The notes: generated by a model not told the origin, from the sequence alone. A DNA stretch of 64,000 bases from Herbiconiux sp. SALV-R1 (GCF_013113715.1 NZ_CP053344.1:124001-188000); one strand, 5' to 3'; counted from the stretch's first letter, positions 46,915-55,227 are shown. Numbers and translations are program-made.

Positions 46915-46940
46915 AGTTCAGTATAGTTCAGTACAGTTTG
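46915..46940 (+). promoter_or_regulatory. Operator/promoter copy 1 (AGTTCAGTACAGT)
   Basis: Two 10-bp units, AGTTCAGTAT (46915-46924) and AGTTCAGTAC (46925-46934), then AGTTTG. TTGAGC at 46898-46903 and TATAGT at 46922-46927 with an 18-bp spacer make a likely promoter, so the repeat covers the -10 box. The core starts 41 bases before the start codon of the SnoaL-like gene. Confidence 0.6.
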
Positions 46941-46965
46941 TTCGCTCTCGATGAGGAGACCTGTA

Positions 46966-47358
46966 ATGACCGACCGTGCTGAAGCCAACAAGGCTGTCGT
47001 CCTGAAAGTGATGGAGCTGCTGATCGACCCGGAGGTGTCGGAGCAGGCTCGCCAGTACCTCACCCCCGAGTACATCCAGCACAATCCCGAGATCGAGTCG
47101 GGCGCCGACGGCATCATCGCGTTCACGAAGACCGAGGAGGCGCGCGTGGCACGGGAGAACATGCGGCCGGCACCCGAGCCGCCCGTGCTCGTCGCCGAGG
47201 GCGACAAGGTCGTGATGATGATCTCGCGCGACCTGCCCGACCCCGAGAACCCCGGGCAGACTTACCGCGCCTATTGGTTCGACATGTGGCGCGTGGAAGA
47301 CGGCCGCCTGGCGGAGCATTGGGATGCCGTGACCAAGACGCCCGGCACGGGCCACTGA
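46966..47358 (+). CDS. SnoaL-like protein 1
   Basis: 130 residues, an NTF2/SnoaL-type cone fold by pattern (NKAVVLKVMELL, ARQYLTPEYIQHNPEIESGADGI, then FDMWRVEDGRLAEHWD). Members are hydrolases, isomerases or polyketide cyclases with varied substrates. The late WRVEDGRLAEHWD strand is typical of the predicted polyketide-cyclase SnoaL subgroup. GAGGAG precedes the ATG. It has its own repeat-bearing promoter and opens the accessory module. Confidence 0.8.
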   Translation: MTDRAEANKAVVLKVMELLIDPEVSEQARQYLTPEYIQHNPEIESGADGIIAFTKTEEARVARENMRPAPEPPVLVAEGDKVVMMISRDLPDPENPGQTYRAYWFDMWRVEDGRLAEHWDAVTKTPGTGH

Positions 47359-47395
47359 CTGGCCCTCGAGGGGTCTTGTGATCAGCTGGCTCGTC

Positions 47396-47417
47396 CAGTA
47401 CAGTTCAGTACAGTTTG
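47396..47417 (+). promoter_or_regulatory. Operator/promoter copy 2 (AGTTCAGTACAGT)
   Basis: CAGTAC followed by AGTTCAGTACAGTTTG (47402-47417), identical over 16 bases to copy 1. TTGTGA (47376-47381), 17-bp spacer, TACAGT (47399-47404) could be the promoter. The core begins 67 bases before the binding-protein gene. Confidence 0.6.
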
Positions 47418-47468
47418 GTCGTCGAAGATGACCAGTGACCGGGCACAGTGGCCCACTGAGGAGATTCA

Positions 47469-48434
47469 ATGAAGAACTCGACCCGACTCGCCGCCGTCGC
47501 GATGAGCGGCGCCGCGATGCTTTTCGTGCTCGCCGGCTGCTCCTCCTCCGAGCCGTCGTCGACGTCGTCGGCAGATGACGGATCGGCGGCGGGCGCCACC
47601 GGCACGCTGGCGTACTCGCCGACGAGCGTGCAGATCCCCGTTCTCGTGCAGGTGGGCGACGCCGTCAAGTCCCTCGCCACAGACGACGGCTTGGGTTTCA
47701 ACCAGATCGACGGCGCCTTCGATCCGACCACGCAGATCCAGCAGGTCACCCAGGCCATCGACAACGGCAGCGTGCAGGCGGCCTGGGTCGTGCCGGTCGC
47801 CGGCCCGGCCACGGCGCCGCTCATCGAGCACGCTCAGGAGAAGGGCGTGCCGATCCTGGTGCAGACGACGCCGACGGATGTGGGCCTCGACGGTGCACAG
47901 CCCGGTGTGGTCTTCCAGGGCCCCAACTTCGCATCGTTCGGCGAAGCCCTCGGCAAGGAGGTGACCAGCTGCATCGACGACAAAGGTCTGAAGGATGCGA
48001 AGGCGATCCTCCTCACCGGTCCCGACACCCTCCCGGGTACCGGAGACACCAAGGCCGCCGCTCTCGACGCTATCGGCGACTCGGTCGACATCGTCGCGGA
48101 GGCCCAGGTGGCCGACGTCGCAGCGGCACAGACGCAGACGCAGCAGCTGCTCGGCGCCAACCCCGACGCGAACGTCGTCATCTCGTTGCTCGACGAGGGG
48201 GCACTCGGAGCGGTCAACGCCTACAAGACGGCGGGCGCGACCGCAGACTGTGTCATCCTCGGCGGCGGTGGGCCCGACGCGCTCGCCGCTCAGAAGGCCG
48301 GCGACATCACGACGATCGTCGCGTGGGACTTCGTGGGTGCCGTGCCCGAGGGATGGGCGGCGCTGCAGAAGATCATCGCCGACCCGAAGGCCGAGGGCGA
48401 CCTCCTCGACATCCCCTTCACCATCACGAAGTAG
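47469..48434 (+). CDS. ABC importer substrate-binding lipoprotein (ribose/periplasmic type)
   Basis: 321 residues. Signal peptide with lipobox LAGC (Cys at 24), Ser-rich linker, then a type I periplasmic-binding fold of the RbsB/Peripla_BP_4 kind: DNGSVQAAWVVPVAGPATAPLIE, later DANVVISLLDEGALGAVNAYK and the GGGGPDAL segment. It catches the ligand outside the membrane for the permease and ATPase that follow. Sugar-type by family; the actual ligand may be another polar compound. Confidence 0.9.
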   Translation: MKNSTRLAAVAMSGAAMLFVLAGCSSSEPSSTSSADDGSAAGATGTLAYSPTSVQIPVLVQVGDAVKSLATDDGLGFNQIDGAFDPTTQIQQVTQAIDNGSVQAAWVVPVAGPATAPLIEHAQEKGVPILVQTTPTDVGLDGAQPGVVFQGPNFASFGEALGKEVTSCIDDKGLKDAKAILLTGPDTLPGTGDTKAAALDAIGDSVDIVAEAQVADVAAAQTQTQQLLGANPDANVVISLLDEGALGAVNAYKTAGATADCVILGGGGPDALAAQKAGDITTIVAWDFVGAVPEGWAALQKIIADPKAEGDLLDIPFTITK

Positions 48435-48439
48435 TCGAC

Positions 48440-49483
48440 ATGTCGATCATTGCGCAACGAACGGTGCACGAGGGGGGAGCCGCTCTCCGGCTTCCCCCTC
48501 GGGTGGCGGCTCTGATCTTCGTCAGGGAACAGGGGCTCCTCGTGCTCTGGCTCCTGCTCATCGTCATCTTCGCCATCACGGGGGCGCCGCACTTCTTCAC
48601 CCTCGGCACCGGAGTCAACGTGCTCAATGCCGCAGCGATCACCTCCATCTTCGCCGCCGGCCTCGGCATCGGTGTGATGACCGGGGTGCTCGACCTCTCG
48701 GTTCCCGGCACGGCGGCCGTCGTCGGCGTGAGTGTCGCTCTCCTCATCAAGGCGGGCGCGCCGGTGTGGCTCGCCCTGGTCGTCGGTCTCGTCATCGGCG
48801 CCGTCGTCGGCGTGGTCAACGGCCTCATCGCCATCCGGGGCTTCGATCCCCTGATCGTCACCATCGGCATGCTCAGCGTGCTGAGCGGCACGGCCCTCCT
48901 CCTCGCGGGCGGCTACGACATCACCGGCATGACCTCACTCGCCTTCCTCGGCACCGAGCGGTACCTCGAGATCCCCGCGCCGGTCTACATTTCGGTCGTG
49001 CTGTTCGTCGTCCTCACCGTCATGCTGAAGTTCACCCGGGTGGGCACCAGGCTCCTCGCCGTCGGCGGCAATGCCGAGGGGGCACGCCGGGTCGGCATCC
49101 GCACGGAGTTCTACCGCGTGCTCGGCTTCGTGATCTCGGCCGTGTGCGCCGCCATCGGCGGGATCGTCAACACCGCGTACATCTCGATCGCGCAACCGGC
49201 GGCGAGCACCGGTGTGATCTTCACCGCCCTCACGGCCGTGGCCCTCGCGGGCGTCCCCTTCGTCGGCGGGCGGGGGAGCCTGCCGAAGGTCTTCCTCGGC
49301 ACCGTCGTGCTCGCCACCATCAGCGCGGGCCTTCTCATCTCCGGCGTGCCGACCTTCTGGGCGACGATCGCGACCGGGGTGCTCCTCATCGGCGCACTCG
49401 CCCTCAACAAGGGAACCGGCGAGTCGATCTCTCGATTGCTGCTGTCGAACGGCGGCATGGCAGGAAAGCGGAGGCCATCATGA
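48440..49483 (+). CDS. ABC importer permease (RbsC-like)
   Basis: 347 residues, eight to ten membrane spans. BPD_transp_2 family: VLDLSVPGTAAVVGVSVALL, NGLIAIRGFDPLIVTIGMLSVLSG and KFTRVGTRLLAVGGNAEGARRVGI (the EAA-like cytoplasmic loop) are typical of RbsC/XylH. It starts five bases after the binding-protein stop, and overlaps the ATPase gene by four bases. Confidence 0.93.
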   Translation: MSIIAQRTVHEGGAALRLPPRVAALIFVREQGLLVLWLLLIVIFAITGAPHFFTLGTGVNVLNAAAITSIFAAGLGIGVMTGVLDLSVPGTAAVVGVSVALLIKAGAPVWLALVVGLVIGAVVGVVNGLIAIRGFDPLIVTIGMLSVLSGTALLLAGGYDITGMTSLAFLGTERYLEIPAPVYISVVLFVVLTVMLKFTRVGTRLLAVGGNAEGARRVGIRTEFYRVLGFVISAVCAAIGGIVNTAYISIAQPAASTGVIFTALTAVALAGVPFVGGRGSLPKVFLGTVVLATISAGLLISGVPTFWATIATGVLLIGALALNKGTGESISRLLLSNGGMAGKRRPS

Positions 49484-50259
49484 CCGGGCCGGCGTTCGAA
49501 CTCGACGACATCTGCGTGCACTACGGGTTCCTCCGCGCTCTCGACGGTGTCAGCCTGCGTGTGGCACCCGGGGAGGTGGTGGCCCTGCTCGGCGACAACG
49601 GCGCCGGCAAGTCCACCCTGCTCAAGGTGATGTCGGGCGCGCATCGCCCCACCACGGGAACGATCCGGGTGAACGGCATAGAGCGCGCCTTCCGGGCACC
49701 GCGCGACGCCGGTGACGCCGGCGTGCAGATGGTCTATCAAGATCTCGCGCTCGTCGACGCGATGGACATCGCGACCAACCTCTCGCTCGGCCGCGAGCCC
49801 CTGCGGCGCGGGGTGCTCGGCTGGCTCGGATTCATCGACCGGCGGGCGATGCGCACCGAGTCGCAGTCCGAGCTCGACGCGCTCGGGGTGCGCACGGCTC
49901 CCGTGACCAGGCCCGTGGAGATGCTGTCGGGCGGGCAGCGACAGGTCGTCGCGATCGCTCGCGCCGCCGCCCGCCTCGGAGACGGCGGGGTGCTGCTGAT
50001 GGACGAGCCGACCGCCGCGCTGGGGCACGAGCAGACGGAACTCGTCGAAGAGCTCGTCGTCCGCCTGTCGGCGCGGGGGACCGCGATCGTCGTCGTCACC
50101 CACAACCTGCCGTTCGCTCAGGCGGTGGCGCACCGCACCGTCGTGCTCAACCGCGGGCGCAAGGTCGCAGATATCGCGACGGCTGAGACCGACAAAGACC
50201 AGATCGTCTCGTGGATCACGGGCGCCGGGGTGCAGGAGGGCTTCGGTGCGCGGTTGTGA
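49480..50259 (+). CDS. ABC importer ATPase, single domain
   Basis: 259 residues with one nucleotide-binding domain: Walker A GDNGAGKST (38-46), signature LSGGQRQ (about 148), Walker B VLLMDEPTAAL. Ribose-type importers mostly use a tandem ATPase (RbsA, about 500 residues); the single-domain form, as in fructose-type FrcA, must act as a homodimer. ATGA overlap with the permease. Confidence 0.93.
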   Translation: MTGPAFELDDICVHYGFLRALDGVSLRVAPGEVVALLGDNGAGKSTLLKVMSGAHRPTTGTIRVNGIERAFRAPRDAGDAGVQMVYQDLALVDAMDIATNLSLGREPLRRGVLGWLGFIDRRAMRTESQSELDALGVRTAPVTRPVEMLSGGQRQVVAIARAAARLGDGGVLLMDEPTAALGHEQTELVEELVVRLSARGTAIVVVTHNLPFAQAVAHRTVVLNRGRKVADIATAETDKDQIVSWITGAGVQEGFGARL

Positions 50260-50291
50260 GACGGACGCGCTCGTGACCCCTCCAGCCGACA

Positions 50292-50312
50292 ATAGTCCAG
50301 TTCAGTACAGTA
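50292..50312 (+). promoter_or_regulatory. Operator/promoter copy 3 (AGTTCAGTACAGT)
   Basis: AGTTCAGTACAGT at 50299-50311, followed by ACATATACGG; 58 bases before the second SnoaL-like gene. The 13-mer is exactly that of copies 1 and 2, while flanks differ. A clear -35 box is not seen. Confidence 0.55.
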
Positions 50313-50356
50313 CATATACGGCGGGCCCGCCCGCCTTTCGATGAGGAGAACACACC

Positions 50357-50893
50357 ATGTCAGATCCCGTCTACTACGACTCCATCTCGGTGGAAGACCG
50401 ACTCAAGATCCAGGAGCTGTTCGCCCGCTACGCGTGGGCCCTCGACACCGGCGACACCGAGAACTTCCTCGCCTGCTTCACCGACGACGGATGGCTGTCG
50501 TCGGTCGGCGGTGAGCGCAGAGTGGGGCACGAAGCCATCGCGAACGAGGTCTACCACCTCTGGTACGGGCGCAAGAACGCGTTCTTCGGCCGCCTGCACC
50601 TGCTGAGCCACCTCATCCTCACCCCCGAGGGAGACGACGTGCGGGCGAAGGCGTTCTTCCACATCCCCCAGTACGCCGTCGACTACATGAACACCTTCGT
50701 GTTCGGCATCGGGTACTGGGACAACCTGCTGACGAAGATCGACGGGCGCTGGTACTTCAAGGAGGTGCACCCCGTGCCCTTCGTCACCGCAGACCATATC
50801 CCGTGGGTCGGCGAGAAGCCCACGGGCGACGTCGAGGTGCTGCCGATGGACCACACCATCGACAAGCACGTCTTCACCGGCGAGCAGAAGTGA
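50357..50893 (+). CDS. SnoaL-like protein 2 (SnoaL_4 type)
   Basis: 178 residues. NTF2-like fold: DRLKIQELFARYAWALDTGDTENFLACFTDDG is the standard SnoaL_4 opening, followed by RRVGHEAIANEVYHLWYG and a late KIDGRWYFKEVHPVPF strand. Such proteins include dehydratases, isomerases and dioxygenase small subunits. GAGGAGA precedes the ATG, as in SnoaL-like gene 1. It begins the oxidative part of the module. Confidence 0.85.
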   Translation: MSDPVYYDSISVEDRLKIQELFARYAWALDTGDTENFLACFTDDGWLSSVGGERRVGHEAIANEVYHLWYGRKNAFFGRLHLLSHLILTPEGDDVRAKAFFHIPQYAVDYMNTFVFGIGYWDNLLTKIDGRWYFKEVHPVPFVTADHIPWVGEKPTGDVEVLPMDHTIDKHVFTGEQK

Positions 50894-50924
50894 CCCGCCC
50901 CGCCGAGCACCGAGCGCACGACCT

Positions 50925-51743
50925 GTGACCATGATCGACACGACGGCCGGGCTCTCCGAGACCGCAGACAGGTTCCTGCGCGGCCTCGGGGGCTCCGGCC
51001 TGCCGGCGGGCGAGGGTTTCCGGTTCACGGAGAACGGCGTCGACGTGACGTCGGCCGGAGGCCGTCTCGCTCGTGCGCAGGCGTTCTCGGGGCTTCAGAC
51101 CTTCGTCGACTCCCGCCGCGGGCAGGCGGTGGTGGTCGGGCTCGCGGCGTTCGCCGACGGTCGCGACGCGTTCGCCCTGCGACTGCACGTCGACGGCGAT
51201 CGCGTCGACCAGGCCGAGGCGATCGTGAGCACCGGGCGCGCCGGGTTCTTCAACGCCGTCGACGAGCTCGCCGAGCCGGACGTCATCTACCGGGCGCCGG
51301 TTCCCGAACAGCGCCGGAGCAGTGGCGAGGAGCTGGTGCGCATCGCCGACAGCTACTGGGAGGCGATGGAGTCGGGAGACGGCAGCATCGTCCCCGTCGG
51401 GTATCGCTGCGACTCCTTCCACAACGGCAAGAAGGTGACGAATAACCTCGAGCTGCTGCTGTCGCCCGACAAGGCGGTGCACACCGTGGAGTCGATCATC
51501 GCCGGCACACGCCCCGCCCGTCCCCTGGTCGCCGACCGGCGCTACCCGATCGTCGACACCGAGCTCGGCGTCGTGGTGAGCATCGTCGTCGCCGACTTCC
51601 ACCCCATCCCGAACGGTCGCCCCGACAGCGGTTCGTTCTACATGGCGGTCGTCTTCAAGATCGTCGACCACCGCATCCGGATCTTCGACGAGATCCGCGA
51701 GATCCTGCCACTCGGAACGACGAGTGGCTGGCAAGGCGCATAA
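50925..51743 (+). CDS. Conserved protein of unknown function (DUF8021-like)
   Basis: 272 residues from GTG. Two parts: an N-terminal half (about 1-120) and a C-terminal NTF2-like half in which SYWEAMESGDGSIVPVGYRCDSFHNGK and late FYMAVVFKIVDHRIRIFDEIREILP stand out. The second half resembles DUF8021, found with actinobacterial and fungal catabolic genes; this is from memory and not certain. No signal peptide. It is 31 bases after SnoaL-like 2 and ten before the monooxygenase. Confidence 0.65.
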   Translation: MTMIDTTAGLSETADRFLRGLGGSGLPAGEGFRFTENGVDVTSAGGRLARAQAFSGLQTFVDSRRGQAVVVGLAAFADGRDAFALRLHVDGDRVDQAEAIVSTGRAGFFNAVDELAEPDVIYRAPVPEQRRSSGEELVRIADSYWEAMESGDGSIVPVGYRCDSFHNGKKVTNNLELLLSPDKAVHTVESIIAGTRPARPLVADRRYPIVDTELGVVVSIVVADFHPIPNGRPDSGSFYMAVVFKIVDHRIRIFDEIREILPLGTTSGWQGA

Positions 51744-51752
51744 GGAGCAACG

Positions 51753-53042
51753 ATGTCCACCACCTCTCTTCACGAGTCGCCGCTGTCGACCGAGACCGGC
51801 CGCCGCATCCGAGACGGCGTGCTCGCCCTCGTCCCCCAGATCAGGAAGGATGCGCGCGAGGGCGAGAAGCTCGGCTGTCTGCCCCCGACGACGCTGACGG
51901 CACTCGCCGAGCTCGACGTCTTCCGGCTGTCGCTGCCCGAGCGGTTCGGCGGACACGCGCTCGGCGCGCGCGACCTCGCCGAGGTCATCCTCGCGGTCGG
52001 CCGCGCCGACGGATCGGCCGGCTGGCAGACCATGATCTCGAGCGGATTCACTCGCGTCGTGCTGACCTTCCCCGACCAGGCGGTCGAGGAGATCTACTCC
52101 AGCACGCGCGACTGGGACGGTCCGGTCGTGGCGAGCGCGTCGCTGTTCTCCGACCGCATCCAGCACGCGACGAAGGTCGACGGCGGCTACGTCGTCAAGG
52201 CCGGCGGGAAATGGGGCTTCGGCAGCGGGAGCAAGCACGCCGCCTTCATGGTGGTGGGCGTCGGTGTGGAGCAACCCGACGGCGACTTCGATCGCATCGC
52301 CGTGCTCCTCGAGCGGGGTCAGTACGAGATCGTCGACGACTGGCACGTGATGGGCCTGTCGGGGTCGTCGAGCAACAGCGTGACCGTCACCGACGATGTG
52401 TTCATCCCCGAGCACCGTGTGCTGCCGCTCGCGGAGCTCACCGATCGTCTCGACGCCATCCACACCAAGTACGACGGCCTCGGGCTCTCGATGGACGCCA
52501 GGGGGCTCATGATCATCGTGTCGCTCGAGACGATGGGCATCGCCGTGGGCATGGCGGAGGGCGCGTTCGACTGCTTCCTCGAGCAGACCGCGAACAAGAA
52601 GCCGTTCAACCTCGATTACCCGTCGCTGCGGGAGACCCCGGCGACGCAGATCGTCGCGGGCAAGGCGCGGGCCATGATCAACGCCGCCCGCGCTCTGCTG
52701 CTCGCGGGCGCCGACGTCATCGACCGGAAGGCGCTCGCCGGAGAGTCGTTCAGTGTGGCCGAGGAGACCGCCTTGCAGATGGACTTCGTCTACGCAGGCA
52801 ATCTCGCCGGGCAAGCCATCGAGCAGATCCAGTTCGCGATCGGTTCGGCGACCGTGGCCCTCAGCAACCCCATTCAGCGCTACGCCCGTGACGTGAGGGT
52901 CGCCCTCACCCACGGCTCGAACCGTCTCGACCCCTCCGCGGAGCTCGCGGGCCGGGAGATTTTCGGCGTCTCGGCGTCGGCAGACGGGATGGCCGGGGTC
53001 CCCGGCGTGGGCAAAGCCAAAGAGCGCGTACTCGCGCAGTAA
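51753..53042 (+). CDS. Acyl-CoA-dehydrogenase-fold flavin monooxygenase
   Basis: 429 residues. The three parts of the fold are present: helical N-terminus (PERFGGHALGARDLAEVILAVGRADGSAGWQ), beta domain (GGKWGFGSGSKHAAFMVVG, HVMGLSGSSSNSVTVTDDVFIPEH) and helical C-terminus. The SGSKHA and GLSGSSSNSV words place it with group D two-component monooxygenases (HsaA, HpaB-like, DszC) and not true dehydrogenases, whose catalytic Glu is not evident. It would hydroxylate its substrate using reduced flavin from a reductase; no reductase gene is next to it. Confidence 0.85.
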   Translation: MSTTSLHESPLSTETGRRIRDGVLALVPQIRKDAREGEKLGCLPPTTLTALAELDVFRLSLPERFGGHALGARDLAEVILAVGRADGSAGWQTMISSGFTRVVLTFPDQAVEEIYSSTRDWDGPVVASASLFSDRIQHATKVDGGYVVKAGGKWGFGSGSKHAAFMVVGVGVEQPDGDFDRIAVLLERGQYEIVDDWHVMGLSGSSSNSVTVTDDVFIPEHRVLPLAELTDRLDAIHTKYDGLGLSMDARGLMIIVSLETMGIAVGMAEGAFDCFLEQTANKKPFNLDYPSLRETPATQIVAGKARAMINAARALLLAGADVIDRKALAGESFSVAEETALQMDFVYAGNLAGQAIEQIQFAIGSATVALSNPIQRYARDVRVALTHGSNRLDPSAELAGREIFGVSASADGMAGVPGVGKAKERVLAQ

Positions 53043-53059
53043 GGAGCAGGGAAGCTGTC

Positions 53060-53854
53060 ATGGAACTGACACTCGAGGGAAAGCGCGCGCTCGTCACGGG
53101 CAGCAGCTCAGGCATCGGCAGGGGCATCGCGCTCAGGTTGGCGGGGGAGGGCGCGACGGTGATCGTGCACGGGCGCAACGCCGACCGCAGCCGGGGGGTC
53201 GCCGACGAGATCACGGCCGCGGGCGGCGACGCGGAGGTCGTCACCGGAGACCTCACCTCCGCAGCCGAGACGGATGCGCTGCTCGACCAGGTGATCGCCG
53301 CGGGCGGTGCCGACATCCTCATCAACAACGCCGGCGGGCGGGCGGGCGGGTTCAGCCCGGAGCCGGTCTGGGAGACCAGCGCGGATCGCTGGCTCGCCAC
53401 CTACCAGCTCAACGTGCTGAGTGCGGTCGCCGTGACCCAGCGCCTCGTGCCCGGCATGCTCGAGCGGGGCTGGGGCCGCGTCATCCACGTCGCGAGCGCC
53501 GTCGCCCTGCACCAGCCGCCGGCGTTCGCCGACTACCAGGGGGCGAAAGCCGCCGAGATCAACTTCGCGCGCTCCCTCGCGCGGGGTCTCGGCGGGTCGG
53601 GTGTGACGGCGAACTCGATCAGCGTCGGCATCATCGCCACGCCGGACTCGGAGTCCGAGCTGCAGAGGGCGGCGGCGACGCTCGGAGCGAGCGACTGGCG
53701 CGACGTGGAGAAGGAGCTCGCCACCACGGTCTTCCGGCAGCAGGTGCCGCGCATCGGCCGGCCCGACGACATCGCGTGGGCGGTCGCCTACCTGGCGAGC
53801 CCCCGGGCCGACTTCGTCACCGGCACGAACATCGTCATCGACGCCGGTATCTGA
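53060..53854 (+). CDS. Short-chain dehydrogenase/reductase
   Basis: 264 residues. Cofactor motif TGSSSGIG (14-21), NNAGG, catalytic Y159 and K163 (YQGAK), and the C-terminal DFVTGTNIVIDAGI. HGRNADRS after the second strand favours NADP(H). It is 17 bases after the monooxygenase and likely oxidises or reduces the product of that step. A 14-bp hairpin follows. Confidence 0.92.
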   Translation: MELTLEGKRALVTGSSSGIGRGIALRLAGEGATVIVHGRNADRSRGVADEITAAGGDAEVVTGDLTSAAETDALLDQVIAAGGADILINNAGGRAGGFSPEPVWETSADRWLATYQLNVLSAVAVTQRLVPGMLERGWGRVIHVASAVALHQPPAFADYQGAKAAEINFARSLARGLGGSGVTANSISVGIIATPDSESELQRAAATLGASDWRDVEKELATTVFRQQVPRIGRPDDIAWAVAYLASPRADFVTGTNIVIDAGI

Positions 53855-53859
53855 AGCCT

Positions 53860-53901
53860 CCCCGGGAGCGCGTGCCGCTGGGGAGGTACGCGCTCCCGGG
53901 G
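53860..53901. terminator. 14-bp inverted repeat between SDR and TetR genes
   Basis: CCCCGGGAGCGCGT (53860-53873) and ACGCGCTCCCGGGG (53888-53901), perfect, 14-base loop. It lies six bases after the SDR stop and before the end of the leftward TetR gene, so it can serve both. Confidence 0.75.
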
Positions 53902-53950
53902 ACGGGTGCGCGCCCGGGGACGGATGCGCTATCGGGGATGGATGCGCTCC
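53897..53950. repeat. Three 18-bp tandem units across the TetR stop codon
   Basis: CGGGGACGGGTGCGCGCC, CGGGGACGGATGCGCTAT and CGGGGATGGATGCGCTCC in tandem. The middle unit holds the reverse stop codon (53929-53931). Confidence 0.8.
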
Positions 53951-54657
53951 GGCAGCCAGAGGTAGTCGGGGGCCGGCGGGGGAGCACCCAGCTCCTCGCC
54001 GCCGGCGGCGACGACCGACGAGGGCCGGATGCTCAGCAGGAGCATGTGGGCGACCCAGGCGGCGTGCCTGGTCACCAGCTCGTCGTCGGGGTGGAAGTCT
54101 TTGTCGAGGAGCGCGTCGATCTCGAAGCTCGCCACCGCGATGCGGGCGAACAGGGCCGCGTGTGCGCGTACGTCACGCACCTCGTAGCCGAGCCGCACCG
54201 CATCTTCACGCAGGATGTCGGCGACGACGTCGACGACGTGCGGGGCGCCCGGCACCAGCCGGGTGGTGAGGTCCGACCGGTTGTTGGCCTCCAGGATCAT
54301 CACCCGGTGGAACGCGAGGAAGGTCTCGGAGGTGAGCGACTCGACGAGCAGTCGCGCCAGCGAGACGAGCTTGTCGAAGGTGCTCAGCGACTCGTCGACG
54401 TGCAGGCGGTCGAAGTCGACGTCGAGCAGCGTGACGGCACGGTCGGCCATCTCCCGGTAGAGGGCGAGCTTGTCGCCGAAGTGGGCGTAGACGGTCGTCT
54501 TCGACACCCCGGCACGGGCGGCGACGGCGTCCATCGACGTCATCTCGTAGCCCTGGGTGTTGAACAGCTCGACCGAGGCCGCGAGGATGGCCTCCCGTTT
54601 GGAGGCGCGCCCGCGTGCGCGGCGGCGGGGCGGGGCATCCGACGGCTCTGTGCTCAC
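53929..54657 (-). CDS. TetR family transcriptional regulator
   Basis: 242 residues from GTG with AGGAGG six bases upstream. HTH at about 38-57 (TSMDAVAARAGVSKTTVYAHFGDK), and a ligand-binding half of about 170 residues. The C-terminal part (ILREDAVRLGYEVRDVRAHAALF) is that of the TetR_C_7/AefR-like group. As the only regulator in the module it is the best candidate for binding the 13-mer found three times upstream, although that motif is a direct repeat and no copy lies before its own gene. Confidence 0.9.
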   Translation of the reverse strand: MSTEPSDAPPRRRARGRASKREAILAASVELFNTQGYEMTSMDAVAARAGVSKTTVYAHFGDKLALYREMADRAVTLLDVDFDRLHVDESLSTFDKLVSLARLLVESLTSETFLAFHRVMILEANNRSDLTTRLVPGAPHVVDVVADILREDAVRLGYEVRDVRAHAALFARIAVASFEIDALLDKDFHPDDELVTRHAAWVAHMLLLSIRPSSVVAAGGEELGAPPPAPDYLWLPERIHPR

Positions 54658-54792
54658 CGGCGGCCTCCTCTCATGCACGCAACGATTTCTCTCATCATGA
54701 CAGAGGCGGCATGTCTGGCCCGCGCAGCAACGCCGCGCCGAGCGAGATTTCTGTACCCGGAGTGCGGATTACGGCTTCCGTTCGGTGATGGC

Positions 54793-55227
54793 CTACGGGA
54801 TCGTGATCGTGAAGGGATAGCTCTGCGACTGCGCGCCGCTCGCGCTGACCGTCGCCGTGACCACGCCCGTGGTGCCGGAGGGGGCGCGGAGCACGACGGT
54901 GCAGTTGCCGACGTTGCTGCCCGACGCCACCTGGGCGTTGGCGACGTAGACGTTGCCCGAGCGGGCCCAGGCCGAGGTGAGCCACCCACCGAAGGTGAAG
55001 GTGCCGAGGTCGAGGGTGACGGTGAGCTGCGCCGGGCCCGCTGTGGTGTTGGTGGCGTTCCAGGTCCAGTTCACCGAGTTCGCGAACTGCTGGTACAGGC
55101 CCACCTGGGTGACGGTTCCGGCCGGCAGCATCGAGGCTGCGGCGACCGGGGCCGCGACGGCCACGGCGACGACCGGCACCGACCAGGCGCCGGCGCGGAT
55201 GAGCTCTCTGCGTGTGACTGTCCCCAT
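54793..55227 (-). CDS. Small exported protein with Tat-type signal, unknown function
   Basis: 144 residues from ATG 55227. Signal VTRRELIRAGAWSVPVVAVA with twin Arg, ending PVAAAS; then a beta-rich domain (PAQLTVTLDLGTFTFGGWLT, GVVTATVSASGAQSQSYPFT) with one Cys. It shares signal style and size with 34564-34983, pointing to a paralogous group. Role unknown. Confidence 0.7.
   Translation of the reverse strand: MGTVTRRELIRAGAWSVPVVAVAVAAPVAAASMLPAGTVTQVGLYQQFANSVNWTWNATNTTAGPAQLTVTLDLGTFTFGGWLTSAWARSGNVYVANAQVASGSNVGNCTVVLRAPSGTTGVVTATVSASGAQSQSYPFTITIP

Noticed and set aside
46966-53854. Polyketide biosynthesis cluster, because of SnoaL-like proteins
   Set aside because: There is no ketosynthase, acyl carrier protein or cyclase partner; the importer points to uptake and breakdown instead.
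46636-54657. Genomic island integrated at tRNA-Ser
   Set aside because: The module does follow a tRNA, but I found no integrase gene and no second copy of the tRNA 3' end (GTTCAAATCCCACCGGTACC) near the far edge.
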